From Bryoerythrophyllum caledonicum (taxonomy: Eukaryota > Streptophyta > Bryopsida > Pottiales > Pottiaceae): DNA of 64,000 nucleotides. Within the stretch, counting starts at the first letter, position 1. Every line of letters begins with the position of its first letter. Shown piece by piece: positions 44,150 through 53,489 of the stretch. The notes beneath the pieces were generated by a model. The model saw only the letters and a program-made list of their open reading frames with translations. It had not been told where the DNA came from and searched no databases. Position numbers and translations under genes: made by a program. Location: contig OZ020515.1 of assembly GCA_963971425.1 (NCBI GenBank), forward strand, positions 4,766,678 to 4,830,677, read 5' to 3'.

Positions 44150-45203
44150 ATGCCCTAAGCCTCGAAGTCGATTTCATAAAAGATGATGCTGGCTCTTCTG
44201 AGCATACTCCTATGGTTGGTGCAAAGCCCATTGATGCTACTTTGGCCATCAACTCACAGGTATAACTTTAATCTCACCACTTCATGGCCTTATTGATTGT
44301 GATGTCTTTTGCAGTGCTTCCTTCTCGTATAATATTATGTGCTCTTTGGTTATATATTGTTTCATGTTTAGTAACATGTACCTCCACTCTTTCCCATCTG
44401 AATTCCAGGTAGTCGAGCCTCTGGAGAGCGTTCATAGCGCCGTAGTTCATGTTCCTCGTTCAACCCCTAGAGTGGTCAAACCGTGGTTAAACATTGTGTT
44501 TGACTTGAACGGTATATTGTGTGTGTGTGAGGAATTTCGCTTGAGGTCTACTACGCAAGCCTTCAATGCATGTTCTCTACCACACTCGGTAAAAGTTCCA
44601 ACCAAGGTCGGCCCAAAGCTAGTGTATGTTCGTCCAGACTGCAAGGCATTTTTGGACGCTGTTTCCAAGTTTGCATCGATATCGGTCTGGAGTTCGATGA
44701 AATTGAACACCACTAGTAGCATCGTCAATTACCTCTTCCCAAAAGCGGCCTCACCAAAAGTCATATTTGGGCAAGAGCATTGTAGGAGAGTCGTAACTGC
44801 TGTGATCCATAATGTACCTCAATATCTGAAGGTTAAGAACTCAGATAAGGAGGTATTTCTGAAGACGTTGTCGAAAGTCCTATTTACTGAAAAGGGTGTC
44901 TCCTTTACGAAGGAGAATACTATCATCATAGATGACAGTCCGTACAAGCACGTCCTTAATGATCCAGAGAATGTGCTTCTTTCGGATACTTGGTCCTACA
45001 AAGGAGATGGATGGAACGATAAGTTCCTCCTGAATGTCTTGCTTCCATGGCTGCAAAAGCTCCACAGTAGTGCAGAGTTAGGGCTGCGATCTTTTCGGCG
45101 TGAGAATCCCTTTGGTCGTCTGACGATTTGCTCGGATCCATATAGCTTAGAGTACATGGAATTAACGCACGCGATTATGATATCTGATGGGCTCGCAAAT
45201 TAG
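44150..45203 (+). CDS. FCP1-like (HAD-family) phosphatase domain protein with DxN active-site motif
   Basis: Exon 44150-44259 (acceptor AATTTCAG, donor CAG then GTATAA) joins in phase 0 to 44409-45203. The second exon encodes an FCP1-homology domain: PWLNIVFDLNGILCVCEE near residue 35, VYVRPDCKAFLDAV, SISVWSSM, LKVKNSDKEVFLKTL, NTIIIDDSPYKHV and WSYKGDG. Active FCP1 enzymes have D-x-D-x-T/V and dephosphorylate RNA polymerase II tail or similar substrates. Here the second Asp is Asn (DLN at 44502-44510), while the later DDSP is kept, so activity may be altered. The first exon has two bases before its first full codon. The ParB-like gene offers a donor at 43574 (TTCAG then GTGGAA) with exactly the complementary phase, so a single fused protein of about 1575 residues is possible. 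Confidence 0.65.
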
Positions 45204-45400
45204 AAGTTCTTTGGTATCAATCATAAATGTGTTATACTATACATATCTTGTAAGTCAAGTGGCAGTTGCCAGTTCTTTGATATTTGTTTGTAATTTTTCA
45301 TTTGTTATTGTTGAATTTGAAAGTTTTTGTTTTCTCTTTGCTTCCATGTTTAAAAAAGAGCCGTTAATCATTTTCTCACGTAAACTATTGTATTGCCACC

Positions 45401-46445
45401 ATGGATTCTGTTTTGAAGTTAGAAGATTATGGATATCGAATTCCACGTAAACATAACGATTTGTACTCCCGCGGAGCAGCTGATTATTTGATGGACTCTT
45501 TGATGGCTCCAGTTGAAGAAGAGGAAGTAAACAGCCCCCCACCTAAATTTTGCATTCAAAAGGTTGCCTCCCGTTCTATTCTTCAACCTCGTCAAATTTT
45601 GGTGTTCCCCAGTGTTGATAGGATTTGTGGGAAAGGTGACCAACTGCTTGTTCGCGGACGTGAGGAATCATTGTCACTTCCCCTACGTAGCATGGTATTC
45701 CCCCCCTCCCCTTCTCTGTATTTGTCCTAGGTCTTTTTTGGCAATGTGCACATTCGGCTCGAATAGAGCTAAATATGTACAAGTTGCATTTTAACTCTCT
45801 TTGTCCCTACGTCATAGGATCACGTACTTCAAACACTTGCTGGTGTAATTCAACCACCTACGACGGTGCCGTCAGAGATAATGCCCACAAATCCTACAAC
45901 GTGTGGGCCTGTTACAACGGTCGGAAATGATGAGAACAAGATTCAATCTCTAAGTGAGAAAACGCATTCTAATATTGAGGTTGATCTTATTTTTTGTTAT
46001 TGTTTAGTATGTGTTGTATCTTCTCCTCTTAATCATCACTGTTTTGAGTTTGCATGTTTCACGAACACCTAAATTGGACAGGATTATTGAATGGATTCCA
46101 CGTCATGGTGTTTGTGTTTTTTTTGACATGTGTGGCTACATATTCAGCTTGGTTTTAGCTGATTTCTGTGGTCTCTTTTGCTAGGTGCTTCAACCAACTA
46201 CCGAGCGTCAAAGTGCTTCCCCAAAGCATGGTTTAAACCAAAACTCAAAGCGTCACTCTCGCCGTCGCCACTCGCTTCCTGTGCCTATTGTTACTTGGAA
46301 TCAACGAATGCAACGCCAACGACAGCAAGAACATATACGTGCTAGTCAAATGCCATATACCGGTTACAGCGGCAAAGATGAACTTCAGAGGGGTAGGGAT
46401 GAGCTGAGGAAGTCTAATTCTGGTGACGTGGAGAAGAACAAGTAG
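45401..46445 (+). CDS. Small basic protein, three exons, unknown
   Basis: The ATG at 45401 has a strong context (GCCACCATGG). Exons 45401-45694, 45818-45979 and 46185-46445 join in phase 0 with GT-AG borders to give about 238 residues. The N-terminus (MDSVLKLEDYGYRIPRKHND) and middle contain no known domain. The C-terminus is basic (KRHSRRRHSLPVP, RMQRQRQQEHIRAS) and might bind nucleic acid. Intron 1 holds a palindrome (45745-45780) and intron 2 a decayed one (46139-46162). It lies 200 bp after the FCP1-like gene, on the same strand, and is the last gene before the right inverted repeat. Confidence 0.6.
45745..45780. repeat. Palindrome in intron 1 of the small basic gene
   Basis: TGTGCACATTCGGCTCGAAT followed by the imperfect inverse ending ATATGTAC. 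It lies in the 123-bp intron 45695-45817. Confidence 0.85.
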
Positions 46446-46467
46446 ATTTATGATCTAAGTGGTACAA

Positions 46468-46502
46468 GTGCACATTCATCTTGGCTATACCAGAATGTGC
46501 AT
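46468..46502. repeat. Decayed palindrome 3' of the small basic gene
   Basis: GTGCACATTCATCTTGG pairs imperfectly with CCAGAATGTGCA. It is the rightmost copy in the window, about 285 bp inside the right inverted repeat. 46503-46786 shows no gene. Confidence 0.7.
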
Positions 46503-46786
46503 TGACTAGGAATTAATGTGTATGTTTTTGGTCGTAGTGGAAGCCTTTTTCTGCATGGAAAGGATGATGCATGTTTTGTATATGGCTTACTTCTATCATA
46601 TTATAAATATAGTCTAGAATTTAAGATATTATTTCATTTGATTCTCCAATTTGGGTACTGTTTGCCCATACATCTTCATATTTTCTTACAAAAATGGTGT
46701 TGTACTTCTATTCTAATCATGTTTGCTTCATCACTACGGTAAAATATTTGGATTACTCAAGAGCGTGTACCTCCTAAATCCCTGGA

Positions 46787-46814
46787 AATCTCCCAATATA
46801 ATGAATATGGTGTT
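46787..46814 (-). repeat. Right terminal inverted repeat (28 bp)
   Basis: Starts AATCTCCC and ends ATATGGTGTT, the exact inverse of 24597-24624. Followed by TTAG. Subterminal sequence beyond 28 bp is only weakly similar between the two ends. Confidence 0.8.
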
Positions 46815-47034
46815 TTAGGGAGAATTAGGATAGGAAAGGAATAGGACCCTAGGGAGGTGCTAAAAGGGATAAGTGGTGGTTTAACACCGGATCCTAACAC
46901 CCTTGTCAAACGGGTGGATCGAGGGCGCGGAAGGGCCTTACACCACGAAAGCTCAACCGGCACCAACAAGGAAGGTCCACCGGCACCGACAAGGAAGGTA
47001 CGTCTAAGAAGCTCCAAGCCAAGTATAAAGCCCG

Positions 47035-47660
47035 AACCACGGGTAGGTCCGAGTATCCGAGCTCACACCTGGAAGTAGGTCCGAGCTCATCCCTGGAAGT
47101 AGGTCCGAGCTCATCCTGGAGAGCCACTGGAGATCCGCAGCTAGCTGAAGGGGAGGATCACGGCGACCAGTAGGACGAGGGCCATCAACACGGTGACCAG
47201 GAGGACGAGGACCAAGAGCACGAGGGCGAAGAGCTCAAGACCAGGAAGACGAGGGCGAAGAGCTCAAGACCAGCAGGACGAGGGCCATCAACACGGTGAC
47301 CAAGAGGACGAGGACCAACAGCATGAGGGCGAAGAGCTCAAGACGAGGACAGGACGAGGGCCATGAACACGAGAACCAGCAGGACAAGACGAGAGGACCA
47401 CCAAGATCAGCACCAACACGAAGGTCACCAACACCAGCAAGAAGACCAGCAAGACGAGACGAGGATCACGGTGACCATCGAAACAGCACGAGGTAGGTCC
47501 GAGCTCACACCTGGAAGTAGGTCCGAGCTCACACCTGGAAGTAGGTCCGAGCTCATCCCTGGAAGAAGGTCCGAGCTCAGCCCTGGAAGTAGGTCCGAGC
47601 TCATCCTGGAGAGCCACTGGAGATCCGCATTTAGCTGAAAGGGAGGATCACGGCGACCAG
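47035..47660. repeat. Compound minisatellite (24-bp and about 85-bp units)
   Basis: GGTCCGAGCTCACACCTGG-type 24-bp units occur at 47050-47115 and 47495-47605. Blocks around GGACGAGGGCCATCAACACG and GCGAAGAGCTCAAGACC recur at about 47165-47400 and 47655-47745. The larger segment (47090-47280) is repeated at 47590-47745. Open frames here are repeat by-products. Confidence 0.8.
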
Positions 47661-47889
47661 CAGGACGAGGGCCATCAACACGGTGACCAAGAGGACAAGG
47701 ACCAACAGCACGAGGGCGAAGAGCTCAAGACCAGGAGGACATGACGAGAACCATCAACACGAGGACCACCAAGACCTAGAGAGGATCACAGTGATCAGCA
47801 AGGGTCGAGGGATGTGAGGACCAGCACAGGGGAAAGATGAAGACAAGAGCAGGAAGTTCCCTGAGAGGTAAGCAAGAGCTATAACCACC

Positions 47890-49275
47890 ATGACCTCCAC
47901 AACGAAGGATGTCTCCCCCACCAGCCCGAGGGATCCACTTGAACTCACCGAATTGAAGGAAGACCTTCTTCGGATGGGCTATCTCTCACTCCTCGACTGC
48001 TGGTGGAGTTTTTGTGTGGACTCCACAGTACAAGAGCTACGACAAGACCCGCTACCCGAGCCAGAGGGGAGTAGCATCCGAGCTTGCCCGGATCGTTGGA
48101 CCATGGGAAGATGGAAGGAGGTGTACGATTTCCCGAGACAGGGGGCGGGTTTCACGAGTTTGAAGAAGGAGGAATACGCGAAGGGGCTCTTTGGTACCAA
48201 GGATGCCAAGAATGGCTATGCATTGCAAGATTGCCAAGATCCTCGAGCGAAGAGGGTGTTCGCGTTCCTCGTACCCATATTTCACCCGGAGAAGCCCACC
48301 CGAGTCACAATCACTATGGCTAACACCTTGTATGGTGCTTATTTGGGAGAGCGAATGGTGAATTGGGCTCTTATCATGAAGGAGGTTGTGATGAGGTTAA
48401 CAAAGAGCGTCAATAGCACAAGGCGCTCTCCCATTTGCCCTTACCTCATCCACCTCTATCACCACTTTAAGGAGACCACCCCGGAGGAGGCCATGGCGTA
48501 CGGCACGCAACTGATTATGAAGAAGTTCGAGGGGACGGAGTCGGAGTCCGAATCCGGATCCGAAGGAGGGAGTAGCTCATCGCAGTCAGAGGGAGAAGCA
48601 CCCCTACCTCCCAAGCGCCAACGACGGAGCCATGGAGGAGTACCTTCCACCCGAACTCGAGCTGCTGCCCGGGCAGCTACTACGGGATTGGCTCAACTCG
48701 GAGGAAAGTCTTACCGTGCCTCCGAGTTGGTAGAGGCTCTTAGAGTGTATGCGGACGATGTGGACAAGACCTTGGGTTAGTTGGGCAGTCTGCTCGGCAA
48801 TATCTCTTATCAAGGATTGGTCGCAGCGGCCAAGGAGAAGATGGGAGGAGTTGGTGACCTCCGCCTTATGGAACAGAAAGTGAACCGACTCACTCTGGAG
48901 GTGACCAAGATGAAGAGTCGGGCGCTGGAGGCAGAAAGGAGTTGCAAGGAGGCTCTCCTTCAAGCCAATGCCTCGACCGCGGCATTGCAACAGGTGGAGG
49001 AGGCCTTACACGTCCCGGCGGATGCAGTGATGAAGGCGAAGATGTTTGATGCGAGGTTGGAGAGGGATGGCCACATTTCCAGCAAGAAGGTGATTGCTTT
49101 CATGATGGAGCAAACCGTGAAGATCGAGGAGGCATATGCCAACATGAGGTTGTTGGTAAGCAACCTCACCCATATCCTACCCAAGTTGTGGAGGATTCGG
49201 ACAAGGATGGTGACTCGGGTTCGGATGCGGATTCGGAGAAGGGTGACCAAGGACTTCCGCCCGGCAAGGGAGTGA
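47890..49275 (+). pseudogene. Tat-type additional ORF, first part, with in-frame TAG and frameshift
   Basis: An ATG at 47890 opens 296 codons. TAG at 48778-48780 interrupts, and the frame continues to about 49180 before the sequence makes better sense in the frame of 49188-49841. The first part (RWKEVYDFPRQGAGFTSLKK, VTITMANTLYGAYLGERMVN) resembles the plant-transposon-type extra ORFs of Tat elements. The second part is coiled-coil (KVNRLTLEVTKMKSRALEAE). Same architecture as 11372-13126 but only distantly similar. Confidence 0.6.
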
Positions 49276-49841
49276 TTGACCTCGATAGTCCTATCCTTCC
49301 TTCTCGAATTCCCCTTGTCGGCGTTACCGTTTGTCTTTCTCCTTCAGATCTCACCACGCAGGTACAAAGTGGAAGGAAGGATAGCTTGGGTGCCCCGATG
49401 GAGCCTCCGCGCGCGACTCTCCTCCGACAATTTTCCCTTGGTGATCCCGTTCGCGCAACACCGACTGTTACTCCTTTGCCGGGTATGTCTCATTTTGGGA
49501 AGACCACGAGTGAGAGTTCGGCCTACTTACACCTTCTAGTACGAGCGGAGGTCTTCCCTGGAACTCCGAGCCTCGTACCGACCCTTCCGCCCCGAACCGA
49601 GCCCCACCGAAGCACAACTTCCGTGCTACTCACTCCGGGTGGTCCGGATGCCTCCGTGACTTCGATGGAGGCCTTACCTCAGTCATCCATGGCCGGATCG
49701 GCACCCTCTTCATCTACGGATCTGCTTTCACCACTTGTGACACTCGCGAAGGCTGCGGCGCACCCGACTTCCAGCAAGAGTTCGAAGAAGCGGAAGAGGA
49801 GGGAAGAAAAGAGAAGACTTGAGGAGTTGGCCCGGAAGTAG
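49188..49841 (+). pseudogene. Tat-type additional ORF, C-terminal part in shifted frame
   Basis: Begins within EDSDKDGDSGSDADSEKGDQ, an acidic segment that fits on to the coiled-coil of the preceding frame, so a one- or two-base indel near 49180 separates them. It is Ser/Pro-rich and ends in a lysine-arginine stretch (SSKKRKRREEKRRLEELARK), a possible nuclear localisation signal. No catalytic motif. Confidence 0.55.
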
Positions 49842-50198
49842 GGTCAGAATCTTAGTGATAGGTCACTGTTCATTCGCGGACTAGGCCCCGCGTTGACTTT
49901 GGGATTTGACTTGGTTTTGCCTTGGGTTTTGTGTAATAAGTGACCTCTGAGAGTGCACGTCGTATGGAGTGGCAGCCACCGCCGCCAAGAGTAGTTAATG
50001 TCACCGTTAAAAGGTATCTTTAAGTTTGGACTCTTGTGTGAGTCCTTCGCGGTATAAGAGAGGAGTCCCGTGGCACCTCTCTTCACTGCTTGATGTGTGT
50101 ATTTGCTTTCAGTTTAATTCTAAACCTACGCTCCGAGAAGACCTTTGATGGTTGGAGACCTCGGATTGCATACATGATTGTGAGTGCCATTTCAAGTA

Positions 50199-51197
50199 GT
50201 CCACTCCTCAAAGTCTATACTAATTATCTGATCATCGTTTCCTTGTTCCATCAAGTAGATTAGTCGGGGTGGATGGGAATAACAGGTGAGGTGAGAAGAT
50301 AGCTAGTAGGGGCGTGACTCCAACTCTAACCGTATAGTTGTTTCCTTGTTCCATCAAGTAGATTAGTGGGGGTGGATGGGAATAACAAGTGAGATTGTAC
50401 GTGTCTAGAGGAGGACGAGGGGGGAGTGACGGATGTGAAATGGGTCCTAACGAGTCTTGAGTGACCTTCCGGCGTACCGATTGGTGTCGATTGTGAAGGC
50501 TCGTACCAATCCCTGAAATATCCTACCTCCAGCTACAGCTGAAGTGGAGGGAGACTGAGAGGAGAACGGATAGTGGGCGGGTAGGCCCCTTGCTCACTTA
50601 TATTACGCTGCTCGCAGCCTCGGAAACATGGGTCTAACACCCCTTCGGGGGGATCTCAGCAACACCATAACCATCCAAGTGAGTGAGTAGAGTTAGAAGG
50701 AGAGAATGGGAGGTAGAGTAGCTGTTACTTGTGTCAACCACTAAAATCTCTACGAGTCCACGGACTAGCATCCGTGGTGATCTAATCTGTACCCGGGTAC
50801 TTGTGTACCCCGGATGTCTATAGTATGTATAGCTGTAAAGATAACCCCCTCCTTCTTTAACCGAGACTAAGTCGAGGTAGGTCCTTACCCGAAGGTCCCT
50901 ACCTTCCGACGAGGTAGGTCCTTACCCGAAGGTCCCTACCTTCGGGCGAGGTAGGTCCCTACCAGGGGGAAGCCCTCGTACGGAGAGCGGAATGGTGGCT
51001 GTAGATAAACGCTCAGGCGGTGTAATCTAAGCCTTTTCCTTCCTTTCCTTTGATGTAATTATTGTGATATAGTTAACATAGTGTACATATAGATGAGTTG
51101 TTAGTCGTTGTAGTTCTCGGTGATTCTCTGTGGGAACGATTACCTTAAGGGTATCTTTGTGTTAAGATGTGAATAGTTGCCAACACGTACTACGACA
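50199..51197 (+). repeat. 3' LTR of family 2 (left limit uncertain)
   Basis: From AGTAGTCCACTCCTCAAAGT at 50199 to the terminal CGACA at 51197 the sequence matches the reverse complement of 61543-62926. The true LTR start is upstream and cannot be fixed because the other copy is interrupted there. It contains a duplicated TTTCCTTGTTCCATCAAGTAG segment (about 50240 and 50340) and three hairpin-like units (AGGTAGGTCC ... GGTCCCTACCT) at 50873-50963. Confidence 0.75.
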
Positions 51198-53190
51198 ATA
51201 ACGAATATGGTATTCACTCCCAAATGAATTTCCTGGGCACATGCCCGTGACACTCATGTCTCCTATCCGTTGGTCTCCCATCACCTCCTCCTATGTAGCA
51301 CCCGTGCCCTCGGTCACAAAAGACCAATTTTGGTTCCTTCTGCAAGACACAACAAACCCACATACTCAGATACAGACTTGGCAAAAGCATTACTAAAAAC
51401 AAAAGTGAGATTACATGTCAACTCAAACATAAAGTAAAATGGTTAAACTTACCTCATGCAACATGTGTCGAGCCAACCGACCATGCAGGGAGTAGGCCAA
51501 GTGACCACCATTCTTAGCTGCGCATTCACAACTATTTGAATCCAGCAAGCAACTTCTTGCACTACAAGTGCACCTGCCTTCCAAAGCATCACTTATACCC
51601 ACTTGATCAGAGAGTATGCTCTTAGTTATATACGTAAATGGCATCATGGAGCAATTGCCATCGACGAGTCCAAATACCGGTACTTCATGTTGTTCCTTTC
51701 CTTTAGATAAATCAAAGTAATCTATCCATGTAACCTGCCCAAATAAAAAACAGGTTGAGACAATCACCCAACGTGAATAACAAGATTTCATATTCATAGA
51801 TATAAAAGATAAGCAGCCTTATCTTAGAAAACTAGAAAACTTGGAAGTAGGCGTACCTATCCAGCAACAGAGCTATCCTATTGGGCATAATCAACACCCT
51901 GATGCAAACACTAGAGGGCCAAGTCAGCCTTTTACCCCTTTTTTTTGGTCGCGGCCTTAGTTTCCACCTGTGGCTTCTCGTATGCTGGGACGTTGGCGAG
52001 CGACTTCATCTTTTTCACTTTTTTCTTCGGACCTTCAGGCCCTGTATTGTCCACCCCCATGTCCATGCCCTGGAGAGCATCTTCCCTCGAAACGAGCGAT
52101 CGTCGTACTTCACTCAGTCGCCGCGTGCCGTCGACGTCCACCTCCATTGGGCCACTCACATCAGGCATGGCCGGCAATGAACGCCGTGTTGAACGGGCGT
52201 CCAATGACCTCGGTGGAGATCTCCCCATAGCGCCGTGCTCTTCCTCCGATTTCTTTCGTCGTCCTCGCGTCATAGCACGCTCAACAACAGAAAACACTTG
52301 GGCAGCTTCTATGCTATCGTCTTCATCTGCCTTGGTCATGTTAGCATCCTCCGGAGCATTTGAGAGTGCTATCACAACGGCTAGATAGACTCCGGGAGAA
52401 GACAAAACATCCTTCAATGCCTCAACTAGACATGGTTACATATGCACTCGTAGTGTTTGCTCCTGCTTACGGTCACCTGACTTGGACAAGGTCCGACCAT
52501 CCATTGTGCTCGGCCCCGGCAACGTACACCCCTGTGCAGCTTCGGCTTGAACAATTTGTACCAGTTGGACAATTGCGTTGGTCACGTTTGAGTCATCCTG
52601 CTGGGGCTCGTGATTCTCGAAATCGTCATCCTCTTCTTCGTTGTCCATGTCGTCTCCGTCAAGCTCAAACGCTCTGGTCTGGAAAGTTGATGGGGTTACC
52701 ATCGGCATGGGTAAACCATAAACCATACGTGCAATTGATACAACAAAACCCACTTATCAGTAACCCAATACAAGCATTTTGGAATTGGAATTGATGCTTA
52801 ACATGGACAATAGTGCAAATACTAAGATTTACCTTGGTGTTGGGAGGGTTGCTGGATTGGTAGAGCACATTATTTCCCCCCTTTGGCATTGGATACTTTA
52901 AGCAGTGGACGTGCTTGTTGTGGCATGGGCCTCACAAAGGTGTCGTCCTTCACAGCTGCTGGAGTCCCCACCTTACTAACCTTAGGGTGGGATGGACCCG
53001 GTAGTTTCTTCATGGCCGCTACGTTCAGTGTAGAAGGGCCTGCACCATTGAGATTTGCAGGTGATCGAGTCACCGATGGATTACCCACCCTTTTGGGTGC
53101 TGGATGACACGGTTCGGGGGTGAGAACCCTGGAAGATGTAGGGTCTGACAAGCTTCCCCAACTGTCCGTCTCCAATGTCTGCACAGGACC
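51198..53190 (-). pseudogene. SUVR-type histone H3K9 methyltransferase gene, pre-SET part only, cut by LTR
   Basis: Minus-strand exon 51734-51453 has GGGCAG at its acceptor and GAG then GTAAGT at its donor. It encodes MPFTYITKSILSDQV and the pre-SET cysteine cluster CTCSARSCLLDSNSCECA with GGHLAYSLHGRL. The next exon starts at 51339 (TTGCAG acceptor) with KEPKLVFCDRGHGC and CHGHVPRKFI, the end of SUVR pre-SET. It meets TGA at 51214-51216 and the LTR at 51197. The SET domain is missing. Upstream minus-strand frames at 51932-52417, 52436-52753 and 52870-53184 are Ser/Pro/Lys-rich and may be N-terminal exons (no domain seen). The intact family methylates H3K9 and acts in transposon silencing; this copy cannot. 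Confidence 0.65.
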
Positions 53191-53489
53191 TATTTAAGCC
53201 ACCAGATTAGCTGAAACAATTGGAACTCAAGCATCACACAAAAAGCTAAGTATCTAACGTACAAAATCTGCAATATAAGTACTCTCCTAAGCACAAGGTT
53301 GTCATACTGGACGGACGTCCGATATGCCCGTCCGGTAGAGCTCTCGCCCGTCCGAGTAAGTCAACTATGGGTTGACTTACCCGCTAGGTAAAAAATAGGC
53401 GACGTGGCAGCCATGTTGGCACCTTATGGCTGCCATGTAGGACACCGTCGTGTTTGAGTAGGAGCGAGGACTAATGCCAAGAGGGAGGT

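Larger units (their letters stand above)
24597..46814. mobile_element. Giant TIR DNA transposon candidate, about 22.2 kb
   Basis: A 28-bp sequence at 24597-24624 occurs as a perfect inverted copy at 46787-46814. Immediately outside both copies is TTAG (24593-24596 and 46815-46818), as expected for a 4-bp target duplication. Inside are a transposase-like gene, a dioxygenase-like gene, a ParB/methyltransferase-like gene, an FCP1-like gene, a small basic gene, an ANGUSTIFOLIA fragment, and about 30 copies of one palindrome family that I did not find anywhere else in the window. The coincidence of palindrome range, inverted repeats and duplication supports one mobile unit. The superfamily is unknown. 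Two of its genes carry nonsense codons, so this copy may no longer be autonomous. Confidence 0.75.
46870..51197 (+). mobile_element. Gypsy/Tat-like retrotransposon (family 2), 3' portion with 3' LTR
   Basis: From about 46870 there is minisatellite DNA, then a two-part extra ORF of Tat type, then an LTR that ends ...CTACGACA at 51197. No gag, pol or 5' LTR is present, so the copy is 5'-truncated, or a deletion derivative, next to the giant element. The LTR matches the reverse-oriented LTR at 61543-62926. A TATAAG at 50053-50058, followed by CCTCTCTTCACTGC, could be the LTR promoter. Confidence 0.65.

Noticed and set aside
51881-52794. Plus-strand ORFs opposite the minus-strand Lys/Ser-rich exons
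   Set aside because: Shadows of the better-supported minus-strand exons of the SUVR-type remnant.
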